Shown here: positions 42,541-51,866 of the stretch, piece after piece
Layout of the letters: each line of letters starts with the position of its first letter
Numbering within the stretch: position 1 is the stretch's first letter
Program-made: the position numbers and the translations under genes
Assembly: GCA_040506195.1 (NCBI GenBank)
Contig: JBEVXH010000013.1
Span: 1-64,000, forward strand
Length of the DNA: 64,000 bases
Direction of reading: 5' to 3'
Source: Thiodiazotropha sp040506195
Lineage (GTDB): Bacteria; Pseudomonadota; Gammaproteobacteria; Chromatiales; Chromatiaceae
The notes under the pieces: model-generated
Told to the model about the DNA's origin: nothing
Database searches by the model: none
The model's input: only the letters and a program-made list of their open reading frames with translations

Positions 42541-45490
42541 TCTCTGGTTACTCTTCGGCATAGGCTTTCTCTACCTGGGATTGCTGTTTGTCATCGCTCA
42601 TGCGGGAGACAGCGGTCGAATTCCCGAACGTCTGATACGCCACCCTTTGACCTATGTTCTCTCTCTCGGCGTCTACGCCACGACCTGGACCTTCTACGGC
42701 AGCGTCGGCTTCGCGAAGACCCAAGGCTATCTCTTTTTGACCATCTATCTGGGTGTGACGCTGGCATTCGCCCTGACGCCAATTCTGTTTCAACCACTGC
42801 TTCGCCTTACCCGCGAATATCAGCTGACATCCCTGGCCGACCTGTTTGCTTTCCGCTATCGCAGCCAACTGGCGGGCATTCTGGTCACCCTGTTCATGCT
42901 GGTGGGCACCTTGCCCTATATCGCACTGCAGATCCGCGCAGTCACCGACTCCCTGCAGATGATCAGCCATACTGTGGCACCACGTATCCTGGCCTTGATC
43001 TTTTGTTCCACACTGGTGGTGTTCGCTATTCTGTTCGGCGCCAGACACAGCACCAGTCGCGAAAAACATCGAGGCCTGGTGTTGGCGATTGCATTTGAAT
43101 CGATCGTCAAGCTGGTGGCCTTACTCGTCATTGGCCTGGTAACGCTGTTTGGTGTATTCGACGGGTTTTCAGGTCTCGACAAATGGCTTGCCGCACATCC
43201 TGAGATGCTTGATCGCCTCTATCAGCCGGTCAGAGAGGGTCCATGGTCGACCCTGTTGCTACTGGCCTTTGCCGCCGCCTTTCTGTTACCACGACAATTT
43301 CATATGTTGTTCGCGGAGAACCTGGAACCCAAGGCATTGAAGACCGCCACCTGGGGCTTCCCTCTTTTTCTCCTGCTGATCAATTTACCGATACCCCTGA
43401 TTCTATGGGGAGGAGAGGCCCTCGGTCTCAGCATGCCTCCCGACTATTTCGCCCTCGGCATTACCCTCGATCAAGGCCCCTCCTGGTTACCGTTTCTCGC
43501 CTTTATCGGCGGTATTTCGTCAGCCAGCGCGATGATGATCATCACCACGCTGGCGCTGTCGTCGATGACATTGAACCACATCCTGCTCCCGACCAATTTT
43601 CCCGATCCGCAGGTCAATCTCTATCGCTGGCTGCTATTGGGCCGCAGACTGTTGATCGCCCTGATCATTATGGCGGGGTACGGATTCTATGTTTTGTTGG
43701 AAAAGCATCAGGGACTGGTCCAGCTAGGCCTGATCTCCTTCGTCGCGGTCGCTCAGTTCCTTCCCGGCATCATCGGACTGCTCTATTGGCGTCGCGCCAC
43801 CCGTCTCGGTTTCATCCTGGGCCTGCTGGCCGGTATAGGCGTCTGGACGGGAACACTGTTGATCCCTCTGTTGGAGAGTTCAGGTTTGGTGCGGACCGAA
43901 TTCGATATACCGGCCCTATTGGCTACGTCCGGCATGGACAAGTGGGAATTCGCGACTTTCTGGACACTCACAGCCAACACCCTGTTGTTTATTTTAGGGT
44001 CTCTGCTGAGTAAACAGAGTCTAGGCGAAAGAGAGGCTGCGCAGGCCTGTTGCAGCGAGTCATTGGTGCCTCTGGGGGGCATGGTCAATGCCGTTTCAAC
44101 CGCCCAGTTCACCAAACAATTGTCGCAGATGCTGGGTAGCGAAGCCGCTCAACGGGAGGTGGAACAGGCGCTCAGAGACCTCAGCCTGCCGGTCAACGAG
44201 ACACGTCCGGCGCAACTGCGTCGACTGCGTGAACGTATTGAGCGAAATCTGTCCGGTCTGCTGGGACCGCAGCTGGCGCACATGATCATCAACCGAAGGC
44301 TGCAACTGGATATCCACACCCAGTCCGCACTGGCGGATTCCATGCGTTTTATCGAGGATCAGCTGGAGCACTCACGTACGCGGCTGCGCGGCCTCAGTGC
44401 CGATCTCGACAATCTGCGTCGCTATCACCGGCAGGTCCTGCTCGATCTGCCGCTGGGTGTCTGCACCATCGACCGGCTACGCACAGTGACCATTTGGAAT
44501 CTGGCCATGGAAGTGATGACCGGCGTGCCCGCTCGGGATGCCATTGGCGTTTCAATTCACAGACTGCCCCCCCCATGGGGACATCTGCTGACAGGCTTCG
44601 CCTCCGCATCGGATGAGCACATTCACCATCTGGAAGTCACTCATCAAGGGAAGAGTCGCTGGTTCAATCTGCACAAGGCCGCCATCCCGGCGCCGCTGCC
44701 GGTGGATCACCCCGTGGAAGAGGCGCGCACCAGCCAGGTTATGCTGATGGAGGACCTTACCGACTTGGAGACACTGGAGGCTGAATTGGCCCACAGCGAA
44801 CGTTTGGCCTCGATCGGCCGGCTGGCGGCGGGGGTGGCACACGAGATTGGAAATCCGGTGACCGGCATTGCATCCCTGGCGCAAAACCTGCGTCACGAGG
44901 ATGATCCGGAATTGGTGCGGGAGAGTATCGAAGAGATTATCAACCAGACCCAACGCATCACCACAATCGTAAAGACACTGATGAACTTCAGCCGCAGTGG
45001 CGGTATCGGCGGCGATATATGCGTTTTCTCAATACGGGAGGTGGCGGACGAAGCGATGCGTCTGGTGAAATTAACCCGTCACGGACGTCAGATCCATTGT
45101 GAAAACCTGTGTCCACCCGACCTCACGATCACTGCGGATCGCCAGGGCATCTCGCAGATCCTGGTCAACATCCTCACCAATGCCTGCGATGCCTCGCCAC
45201 CCGACAGTCGAGTGGAACTGAGCGCCGATGAAATCGATGATCTGGTGAGAATCGAGGTGCAGGACCAGGGTGAAGGCATCAAGGAGCAGGATCTAGGTTA
45301 TATATTCGAACCGTTTTTCACCACAAAGGCTCCAGGCGACGGCACCGGGCTCGGACTCGCCATCGCCTATAAAATTGTTTCAGACCACAAGGGCGCCATC
45401 AGCATCGACTCTGAAAAAGACAAGGGCACCCGGGTTATTATCGATCTTCCAAAGGCAGGACTGAACGCCATCATCGCAGAGACATCATGA
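42530..45490 (+). CDS. Sodium:solute symporter-type sensor histidine kinase (CbrA-like)
   Basis: 986 residues. The N-terminal half is an SSS-family transporter-like domain with about 12-13 transmembrane helices (to about residue 490; VYATTWTFYGSVGFA and FLLPRQFHMLF are typical). A PAS-like sensor (about 640-740), HisKA (LAAGVAHEIGNPVTGIASLA) and HATPase (ILVNILTNACDA, GTGLGLAIAYKI) follow. This is the architecture of CbrA, which links carbon availability to gene control. The ATG at 42530 lies within the preceding small gene, and the stop overlaps the response regulator by 4 bases (ATGA). Confidence 0.9.
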   Translation: MSHDLWLLFGIGFLYLGLLFVIAHAGDSGRIPERLIRHPLTYVLSLGVYATTWTFYGSVGFAKTQGYLFLTIYLGVTLAFALTPILFQPLLRLTREYQLTSLADLFAFRYRSQLAGILVTLFMLVGTLPYIALQIRAVTDSLQMISHTVAPRILALIFCSTLVVFAILFGARHSTSREKHRGLVLAIAFESIVKLVALLVIGLVTLFGVFDGFSGLDKWLAAHPEMLDRLYQPVREGPWSTLLLLAFAAAFLLPRQFHMLFAENLEPKALKTATWGFPLFLLLINLPIPLILWGGEALGLSMPPDYFALGITLDQGPSWLPFLAFIGGISSASAMMIITTLALSSMTLNHILLPTNFPDPQVNLYRWLLLGRRLLIALIIMAGYGFYVLLEKHQGLVQLGLISFVAVAQFLPGIIGLLYWRRATRLGFILGLLAGIGVWTGTLLIPLLESSGLVRTEFDIPALLATSGMDKWEFATFWTLTANTLLFILGSLLSKQSLGEREAAQACCSESLVPLGGMVNAVSTAQFTKQLSQMLGSEAAQREVEQALRDLSLPVNETRPAQLRRLRERIERNLSGLLGPQLAHMIINRRLQLDIHTQSALADSMRFIEDQLEHSRTRLRGLSADLDNLRRYHRQVLLDLPLGVCTIDRLRTVTIWNLAMEVMTGVPARDAIGVSIHRLPPPWGHLLTGFASASDEHIHHLEVTHQGKSRWFNLHKAAIPAPLPVDHPVEEARTSQVMLMEDLTDLETLEAELAHSERLASIGRLAAGVAHEIGNPVTGIASLAQNLRHEDDPELVRESIEEIINQTQRITTIVKTLMNFSRSGGIGGDICVFSIREVADEAMRLVKLTRHGRQIHCENLCPPDLTITADRQGISQILVNILTNACDASPPDSRVELSADEIDDLVRIEVQDQGEGIKEQDLGYIFEPFFTTKAPGDGTGLGLAIAYKIVSDHKGAISIDSEKDKGTRVIIDLPKAGLNAIIAETS

Positions 45491-46824
45491 ATCAGATACT
45501 CATCATCGAAGACGAGGAGGTCATCCGCCGAGCAGTCAAGCGTCTGCTTGAGCGCAACGGCTATCAAATCACGGAAGCGGGTTCGGTAGAAGAGGCGAAA
45601 TCCAGCCCCCTCGCCTCCTTCGACCTGATCATCAGTGATGTCAGGTTACCCGGCGCGCCCGGGACCCAAATCATCGAGGCCGCGGCACCGGTACCGGTTC
45701 TGATCATGACCAGCTATGCCAGTATCCGTTCTGCGGTGGATGCGATGAAACTGGGGGCCATCGATTATATCGCCAAACCCTTCGACCACGATGAGTTATT
45801 GATTGTGGTGGAGCGAATCATCAAACAAGATCGCCAGCTCCGTCAGCAGGAGTTTCTCAAATCGGAGGTGGAAAAAAGCTATCCGGTACGTGGCATGGTT
45901 GGCGACTGCCCGGCAATGATCGATGTCTTTAAACGCATCGATAAGGTAGCACCCACTGATGCCACGGTATTGATTCTCGGGGAGTCGGGCACGGGAAAGG
46001 AACTGGTCGCACGTGCACTGCATGAAAAGAGCCAGCGCAGTCAATCGCCCTTTATCGTTTTCAACTGTGCCGCTGTACCGGAAAACCAGGTGGAGATCGA
46101 GCTGTTCGGACACCAGAATGAAGGCGAGACCCGGCGTGGCGGACTGCTTGCGAAGGCCCATGGCGGTACCCTGTTTATGGATGAGGTCGGCGAACTCTCC
46201 ATGGCTGCACAGGCTCGGCTGCTACGTGTATTGCAGGGTGATGACTATAGCGCTGAGCAGGAGACGTCGAACAGTGGACCCAATATCCGGATTATCGCCG
46301 CCACCCACAGGGATATTCGTAAATTGGTCCAACAGCAGACTTTCAGAAGCGACCTCTATTTCCGCCTGCGTGTGGTTGAGATGACCCTGCCTCCGCTTCG
46401 GGAGCGGGGCAGCGACATCAAATCGCTGGCGAAATTTCTCCTGACCAAATACTGTCGCCAGCTCAACCGTCCATCATTGAGCCTCAGTAGGAGCGCCCTC
46501 GAAGCCATCAGGCGCTACCATTGGCCCGGCAATATCAGAGAACTGGCAAATACAATCGAGCGTGCGGTTATCCTCTGCGAGGGTGACCATATCACACCGC
46601 AGTTGCTGGCCATCGACCACCATATCACCACCAAACGCATGGACAGTAACAATCCCGCCGATAATCTATCCCTTGAAGAGTATTTTCGCCATTTCGTACT
46701 CGACAACCAGGATCATATGACCGAAACGGAGCTTGCCAAACAGCTGGGAATCAGCCGCAAAGCGCTATGGGAACGTCGACAGCGTTTCGGCATTCCCCGG
46801 GAGAAGAAGGGCAAGAAAACTTGA
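45487..46824 (+). CDS. NtrC-family response regulator (CbrB-like) lacking GAFTGA
   Basis: 445 residues: receiver (ILIIEDEEVIRRAV; phospho-Asp in LIISDVRLPG), AAA+ domain (Walker A LGESGTGKELVARAL, about 165-179; Walker B GTLFMDEVGEL, about 228-238; arginine finger region FRSDLYFRLRV) and a C-terminal Fis-type helix-turn-helix (TETELAKQLGISRKALWERR). Where sigma-54 activators carry GAFTGA, this protein has LFGHQNEGETRRGGLLAKA. Without that loop it is unlikely to activate sigma-54 polymerase and may act as a repressor or sigma-70 regulator. The GTTAC-N5-GTAAC palindromes are candidate sites. Confidence 0.9.
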   Translation: MNQILIIEDEEVIRRAVKRLLERNGYQITEAGSVEEAKSSPLASFDLIISDVRLPGAPGTQIIEAAAPVPVLIMTSYASIRSAVDAMKLGAIDYIAKPFDHDELLIVVERIIKQDRQLRQQEFLKSEVEKSYPVRGMVGDCPAMIDVFKRIDKVAPTDATVLILGESGTGKELVARALHEKSQRSQSPFIVFNCAAVPENQVEIELFGHQNEGETRRGGLLAKAHGGTLFMDEVGELSMAAQARLLRVLQGDDYSAEQETSNSGPNIRIIAATHRDIRKLVQQQTFRSDLYFRLRVVEMTLPPLRERGSDIKSLAKFLLTKYCRQLNRPSLSLSRSALEAIRRYHWPGNIRELANTIERAVILCEGDHITPQLLAIDHHITTKRMDSNNPADNLSLEEYFRHFVLDNQDHMTETELAKQLGISRKALWERRQRFGIPREKKGKKT

Positions 46825-47111
46825 GGGATCTTAGCAAGCCGCGAATAAACGCAATTTATCTGTAGAATGAAATCGTAATTCCCCAACGCTAAGCTTTCAC
46901 AACTCAGCAGGATGTCTCCCATAGACACAGCCCTGACATACCACTTGCGATGGTTAGCAGTGATTTGCGTAGATTTGCGGCTAAACCAAGCGCCGTAGAG
47001 TGCGGCTTGCCGCACCTTCAATCGTCTAAATGCGCCTGCGTCATCGTGAGAATTGTGTGTTGGTGCGGCAAGCCGCACCCTACGGTGAGAAGAGGCGATC
47101 GCGGGTAAGGA
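46825..47111. other. Convergent intergenic region with repeats
   Basis: Contains two remnants of the GCGAATAAACGCAA / TGATTTGCGTAGATTTGCGG-type repeat (46838-46860, 46943-46980) and the inverted repeat at 46993-47085. No gene seen. Confidence 0.5.
46993..47085. repeat. Inverted repeat, 24-bp arms
   Basis: CCGTAGAGTGCGGCTTGCCG (46993-47012) plus CACC pairs with 47062-47085 with one mismatch; the arms are separated by 45 bases. Each arm is itself palindromic (GGTGCGGCAAGCCGCACC), so it has the look of a paired REP element. It lies between two convergent genes. Confidence 0.75.
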
Positions 47112-48500
47112 TCAAGGCTGTGACTTTATCAGCTTGATCCAGTTCGATGTCTGCAGCAGATGCCGTTGCTTCGACAGTGGGTGGAATCCGTGACTGGTCT
47201 GGGCATGACGAAGCAACTCGTCACTGTTTTCACCGTCTTTCGGAAAGACCGACGATCCAATGGTCAGATCGAGGGTGATGTTTCTGCCATTGACCTCAAT
47301 TGGATTGGAGAGTCCGATACGCAACTTTTCCGAGATATGAATGACCGATTTTTCATCCTGGATATGGGGTAATAAGAGAGCGAATTCACTACCGTCAATG
47401 CGCGAAAGAATATCGCCCTTGCGGACTTGACGCTTAAGTCTGGCTGTAATGGTCTTTAAACATTCATCACCGGTAGTGTGGCCGTAGCGCTCATTGACCT
47501 GTTTTAAGTCAACCAACACGACATGTAAAAGACACAGCGGCGTATTGTCCTGTTTGGCCTGTGTCAGCGCAAAGCTGAGATAATCCTCGAAGAGCACCCG
47601 GCTGGGGAGTCCGGTCAGCTCATCATGGAACTCCTGATATTTGTTGAGTTCTTCGATCTTGTTGTATTGGGTGATATCACGCCCAACGCCATAGGTGCCA
47701 AAAAAGACTCTTTTTTTACCCTGTTGCGTGTAGAGCCTTCTGGACTGCAGGGCCACCAGAAGGGTTTTCGGCTTCCTGCCAGGATTCTCACCATCGTGCT
47801 CGTTGCAACGCAGTCTGAGTTCAACTTCCGGAAATCTGTCCGGTGCAGTACGCCGCTCTTCGAAGACATGGTGCATTCGATCGATCTGGTCGCCCTCAAC
47901 CAATGAACTCCAATGCCTGCCTAAAATCTCCTGTTTTGAATATCCGGTCACTTTGGTGAAGACCGTATTCACCATGCGAAAATTACCCTTGGTATCGAGT
48001 AGAAACTGCAGATTGGGAGCGACATCGAACATCATGCGGTGCAGATTGCTCTTGATCTCGATCTTACGTTTGACCCCCTGTCTCTGCTCCTCCTTGACCT
48101 TTTTTCTCAGACTCTCGTCTATCGCCTTGAGCAGATCGACCGGAGTCACCGGTTTGCGAATAAAGTTATCCGCCCCCTTTTTCAGCGATTTGATTGCATC
48201 ATCCATGGAGGGATCACCGGATATGGTGATAATACGTGTCTTCAATCCACGCTTGTGAATGAAATCCATGACCTTATAACCGTCCGCCACCGGCATGTGA
48301 AGGTCCAGCAACACCACATCGAACGGTTTGGAAATCAAATGACCCGCGGCCTTTGCCCCATCCTCGGCGGTGTGTACATCATACCCCCAACTGGCCACCA
48401 TCATAGCCAGGCTATCCGCATGACGAGATTCATCATCTACAATCAGCAAGCGCCCCTTAAGTGATGATTTTGCTTTCTTCGGATCTTCTTTGTTTTGCAT
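47112..48500 (-). CDS. Response regulator with PAS and degenerate GGDEF domains
   Basis: 462 residues from the ATG at 48500 (GGAAG 8 bases upstream). Receiver (LLIVDDESRHADSL; phospho-Asp in VVLLDLHMPVADG), PAS domain (about 155-270) and GGDEF domain (about 290-430). The active-site loop reads SRIDGSEFALLLP, that is DGSEF in place of GGDEF, losing the first Gly and the metal-binding Asp. It is probably catalytically dead and may bind nucleotide or act only as an interaction module. No neighbour suggests a pathway. It is convergent with the CbrB-like gene. Confidence 0.85.
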   Translation of the reverse strand: MQNKEDPKKAKSSLKGRLLIVDDESRHADSLAMMVASWGYDVHTAEDGAKAAGHLISKPFDVVLLDLHMPVADGYKVMDFIHKRGLKTRIITISGDPSMDDAIKSLKKGADNFIRKPVTPVDLLKAIDESLRKKVKEEQRQGVKRKIEIKSNLHRMMFDVAPNLQFLLDTKGNFRMVNTVFTKVTGYSKQEILGRHWSSLVEGDQIDRMHHVFEERRTAPDRFPEVELRLRCNEHDGENPGRKPKTLLVALQSRRLYTQQGKKRVFFGTYGVGRDITQYNKIEELNKYQEFHDELTGLPSRVLFEDYLSFALTQAKQDNTPLCLLHVVLVDLKQVNERYGHTTGDECLKTITARLKRQVRKGDILSRIDGSEFALLLPHIQDEKSVIHISEKLRIGLSNPIEVNGRNITLDLTIGSSVFPKDGENSDELLRHAQTSHGFHPLSKQRHLLQTSNWIKLIKSQP

Positions 48501-48615
48501 GAGTGTTGCTTCCATCAAACCACGGCTATAACTTCACACTTCTGACTATACCATGAACCGTCGGAACCAATTAGGAAATGGAGTCATCAATGAGGATAAA
48601 ATAAGCAATTAAATC

Positions 48616-49074
48616 TTAAGAAGAGTTCATAATCCTATGTTTTGCTGCGATAAAATCACTGTGAGATACGTGAATCAAATCGGCCAGCCTACGAATGACA
48701 TGCTCTTCATAATGGTGTAGTGCCTGATCGGCGAAGGCTACCCGCCAGAATGCCTCCACCACTTTGACCTTCTGTTCTGCCGAATAGTGTTCATTGATCA
48801 GGCGTGTAAACTGAAAATAGTCGGTGGACTCTTGATGCTCCTGCCTGGCAAGCGCTATCAGCTGCTCTGCCGATACCCTGTTCAAGGCAAACTGTTTCTG
48901 TATCGCATTCAGAATGGCATGCCGCTCTTCAGGCGCATTTTCATAATCCGCCTCGGCAATTTCGATCAACAACACCACAACCGCCAGCCTTATCGAATGC
49001 TCCAACCGCTCTCTCTCTTCTTCAACACCTGGTATGAGATAGCTATCGAAAAAATCTTTGATTGCTTTGATCAT
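48616..49074 (-). CDS. TerB-like protein
   Basis: 152 residues resembling the TerB family: an acidic, all-helical fold with LLIEIAEADYENAPEERHAI and FADQALHHYEEHVIRRLADL, the two metal-binding acidic helices of the family. TerB-like proteins were named for tellurite resistance, but stand-alone forms are widespread with no fixed role. Single gene, 116 bases upstream of the response regulator on the same strand. Confidence 0.8.
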   Translation of the reverse strand: MIKAIKDFFDSYLIPGVEEERERLEHSIRLAVVVLLIEIAEADYENAPEERHAILNAIQKQFALNRVSAEQLIALARQEHQESTDYFQFTRLINEHYSAEQKVKVVEAFWRVAFADQALHHYEEHVIRRLADLIHVSHSDFIAAKHRIMNSS

Positions 49075-49628
49075 CTGGTTTTTACCAAAAAAGTCCGCAC
49101 TGCCTGGTCATATAGTCGATAACTTGCTGACCGTCGAGATCCACCATATTGAGAGCAGGCCGGCATTTCTCGTCAGGCAGGTTACGGATCAGTCTGAAAT
49201 CATGTTAACACGGGAAAATGAAAGCATCTCTGATCCAACCCGGTATCGATCTCCGAGTATTACCGGTGAGACTGGGCAACCGTTTTCCGCTCCTTCCCTC
49301 AAGCTTAGAAAAAAAATGTTTCTTACCGATGGAAACGCATAGCGATTCTTTCGGTTACACACCCTATGCACCGACGTTACCTATCGTAACGCGGGTGCTG
49401 CCATGCAGCATAAAGATACAATACTTAACCTATTGTTTTATTTGACAATATCTAGTTTATCGCCACAAAATAGTGCATTGTGTAATCGCTATCGGCGCGG
49501 TAACACAACGTGGTGTTTGTTCACTTCAGGGATAGATCATCTCGCTTCACTCGATAACGACAGGAGTCATGGCAAGTGACAGACACGCTTAATGACAGAA
49601 CTTCTTTATATGGCGGAGTGATCATGAC
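49075..49628. other. 554-bp upstream region of the symporter module
   Basis: Contains the candidate operator at 49375-49391 and TTGACA at 49442-49447 with an AT-rich stretch 17 bases on (ACAAAATAG), a possible promoter. A minus-strand frame ending at 49082 (about 37 codons, ending YMTRQCGLFW) has no start codon and may be a gene remnant. No convincing gene is seen. Confidence 0.45.
49375..49391. promoter_or_regulatory. Palindrome CGTTAC-N5-GTAACG upstream of the symporter operon
   Basis: CGTTAC-CTATC-GTAACG has perfect 6-bp arms and the same 5-base spacing as the 42310-42330 palindrome. It is about 240 bases before the DUF4212 start. By eye these are the only two GTTAC-N5-GTAAC sites in the window, both in front of transporter or transporter-like sensor genes. 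Confidence 0.5.
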
Positions 49629-49883
49629 ATGAATAAAACTGCTGAACAGTATTGGAAAGCCAATATTCGCTTAGTAAGCATCTTACTAACGATTTGGTTT
49701 ATCTGCTCGTTCCTATTCGGCATCATCTTAGTGGAACCGCTGAATACCATTAAGATCGGCGGTGTCGGATTGGGATTCTGGTTTGCTCAGAACGGCTCGA
49801 TCTATACCTTTCTGGTGCTGATCTACGTCTACGCTAAACGCATGAATGCTCTGGATGTCGAATTTGACGTCCATGAGGACTAA
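49629..49883 (+). CDS. DUF4212 small subunit of sodium/substrate symporter
   Basis: 84 residues with two transmembrane helices (about 14-34 and 53-73). YWKANIRLVSILLTIWFICS and FWFAQNGSIYTFLVLIYVYA are diagnostic of DUF4212 proteins, encoded next to VC_2705-type symporters. The ATG at 49629 has GCGGAG 11-12 bases upstream. It is 16 bases before the symporter gene. Confidence 0.92.
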   Translation: MNKTAEQYWKANIRLVSILLTIWFICSFLFGIILVEPLNTIKIGGVGLGFWFAQNGSIYTFLVLIYVYAKRMNALDVEFDVHED

Positions 49884-49899
49884 TGGGGGAAACTGACTC

Positions 49900-51684
49900 A
49901 TGGATCTGCAAACATTAACTTATATCGTAGTCGGCGCGACCTTCGCCCTCTACATCGGTATCGCCTTCTGGGCACGTGCGGGAACCACAGGTGAGTTCTA
50001 TGCGGCTGGCCGGGGCGTACACCCCGTCGCCAACGGTATGGCGACCGCCGCTGACTGGATGTCCGCCGCTTCCTTTATCTCGATGGCTGGCCTGATCGCC
50101 TTCAACGGCTACGGCGCTTCCGTCTTCCTGATGGGTTGGACCGGTGGTTACGTGCTCCTGGCACTGCTGCTCGCTCCCTATCTGCGTAAGTTCGGCAAGT
50201 TCACCGTGCCCGAGTTCATCGGTGATCGTTACTACTCGCGTACCGCGCGTATCGTGGCGGTCATCTGTCTGATCATCGCCTCGATCACTTATGTAATCGG
50301 TCAGATGAAGGGTATCGGCGTCGCCTTCTCTCGTTTTCTCGAGACCGAATACGACACCGGCCTCTACATCGGCATGGGCATAGTCTTCATCTACGCCGTA
50401 ATGGGCGGCATGAAGGGTATCACCTATACCCAGATCGCCCAGTACTGTGTGTTGATCTTCGCCTACACCGTACCGGCGATCTTCATCTCCCTGAACATTA
50501 CCGGCAACCCGATCCCGCAGTTGGGAATCGGTAGCTCCATGGCCGATGGTTCAGGCACCTATATGATGGATCGTCTCGATCAGGTGGTGACCGATCTGGG
50601 CTTTAACCAGTACACGACTCAGGTCATGGGCAGCAAGCTGAACATGTTTGTCTATACCCTCTCCCTGATGATCGGTACTGCGGGTCTGCCTCACGTTATC
50701 ATCCGATTCTTCACCGTACCCAAGGTTAAGGACGCTCGTTCATCAGCCGGTTGGGCGCTGGTCTTCATCGCCATTCTCTACACCACAGCACCTGCTGTCG
50801 GTTCCATGGCACGCTTGAACCTGATGAACACGATTCAAACCGGTGAAGTCGGGAGCGCCGAAGGCAACATCGAAATCGCCAAGGTGCCTCAGTGGATGCT
50901 GAACTGGCAGAAGACCGGTCTGTTGCAATGGGAAGACAAGAACGGCGACGGCCGTATCCAGTACTACAACGAGAAGAACAAGGAGTTCGCAGCCAAGGCC
51001 GAGAGCTATGGCTGGAAGGGTAACGAGATGACCAAGGTCGACCGTGACATCATGGTATTGGCCAATCCGGAAATCGCCAATCTGCCCAACTGGGTTGTTG
51101 CACTGGTGGTTGCCGGTGGTCTGGCGGCCGCCCTCTCGACTGCTGCCGGTTTGCTGCTTGCGATCTCTTCCTCCATCTCGCATGACCTCCTGAAAGGCGT
51201 TTTCATGCCAGACATCTCGGAGAAGAACGAACTGTTGGCAGGACGTATCGCCATGGCGGGTGCCATCGGCCTGGCCGGGTACTTCGGTCTCCATCCGCCG
51301 GATTTCGCGGCTGGCACCGTGGCCATCGCCTTCGGTCTGGCGGCAAGTTCCATCTTCCCTGTACTGATGATGGGTATCTTCTATAAGAAGATGAACCGTG
51401 CAGGTGCGATCTGGGGCATGATCTCCGGTATCGGCGTCACCATGCTGTATGTGTTCCAGCACAAGGGCATCATGTTCATTCCGGGTACCTCGTTCCTCGG
51501 TGATCTGGGCCCGAACTGGTTCCTCGGCATTTCGCCAAACGCCTTTGGCGCCATCGGTGCGATAGTGAATTTCGCGGTCGCCATCTTTGTTTCCAAGATC
51601 ACGGCTCCGCCGCCGGAACACATCCAGCACCTGGTGGAAGATATCCGTGTACCTAAAGGTGCAGGTGCTGCCACCGATCACTAA
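49900..51684 (+). CDS. Sodium:solute symporter, acetate/monocarboxylate type
   Basis: 594 residues, SSS family, about 13 transmembrane helices. GEFYAAGRGVHPVANGMATA and DWMSAASFISMAGLI are the conserved N-terminal motifs. A hydrophilic insertion of about 100 residues (about 310-390), ending before the helix with GGLAAALSTAAGLLLAI, is characteristic of the VC_2705 subfamily that pairs with DUF4212. Linked here to acetyl-CoA synthetase, it most likely imports acetate or a similar monocarboxylate with Na+. It has noticeably stronger codon bias than its neighbours by eye, suggesting high expression. A strong terminator follows. Confidence 0.92.
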   Translation: MDLQTLTYIVVGATFALYIGIAFWARAGTTGEFYAAGRGVHPVANGMATAADWMSAASFISMAGLIAFNGYGASVFLMGWTGGYVLLALLLAPYLRKFGKFTVPEFIGDRYYSRTARIVAVICLIIASITYVIGQMKGIGVAFSRFLETEYDTGLYIGMGIVFIYAVMGGMKGITYTQIAQYCVLIFAYTVPAIFISLNITGNPIPQLGIGSSMADGSGTYMMDRLDQVVTDLGFNQYTTQVMGSKLNMFVYTLSLMIGTAGLPHVIIRFFTVPKVKDARSSAGWALVFIAILYTTAPAVGSMARLNLMNTIQTGEVGSAEGNIEIAKVPQWMLNWQKTGLLQWEDKNGDGRIQYYNEKNKEFAAKAESYGWKGNEMTKVDRDIMVLANPEIANLPNWVVALVVAGGLAAALSTAAGLLLAISSSISHDLLKGVFMPDISEKNELLAGRIAMAGAIGLAGYFGLHPPDFAAGTVAIAFGLAASSIFPVLMMGIFYKKMNRAGAIWGMISGIGVTMLYVFQHKGIMFIPGTSFLGDLGPNWFLGISPNAFGAIGAIVNFAVAIFVSKITAPPPEHIQHLVEDIRVPKGAGAATDH

Positions 51685-51711
51685 TCAAAAACTCTAAAGC
51701 AGTAACTGAGT

Positions 51712-51735
51712 GCCCCGCTTCGGCGGGGCCTTTTT
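51712..51735 (+). terminator. Rho-independent terminator after the symporter gene
   Basis: GCCCCGC-TTCG-GCGGGGC (51712-51729), then C and TTTTT. A 7-bp GC stem with a UUCG tetraloop; canonical. Confidence 0.92.
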
Positions 51736-51866
51736 AACTGCAATGCATACACATTGTGAAGTGATTATCCACCAGCCTGGTACCAGAGGGCTGCTGAATA
51801 GTTACAAAATGAACATTTTTCACCATACTACTGGGATTCAATCCCAGCCGTATGCGAGCCACTCCT

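Noticed and set aside
50743..51681. 312-codon minus-strand frame opposite the symporter gene
   Set aside because: Antisense shadow of a strongly biased codon pattern; His/Arg/Gly-rich and unstructured.
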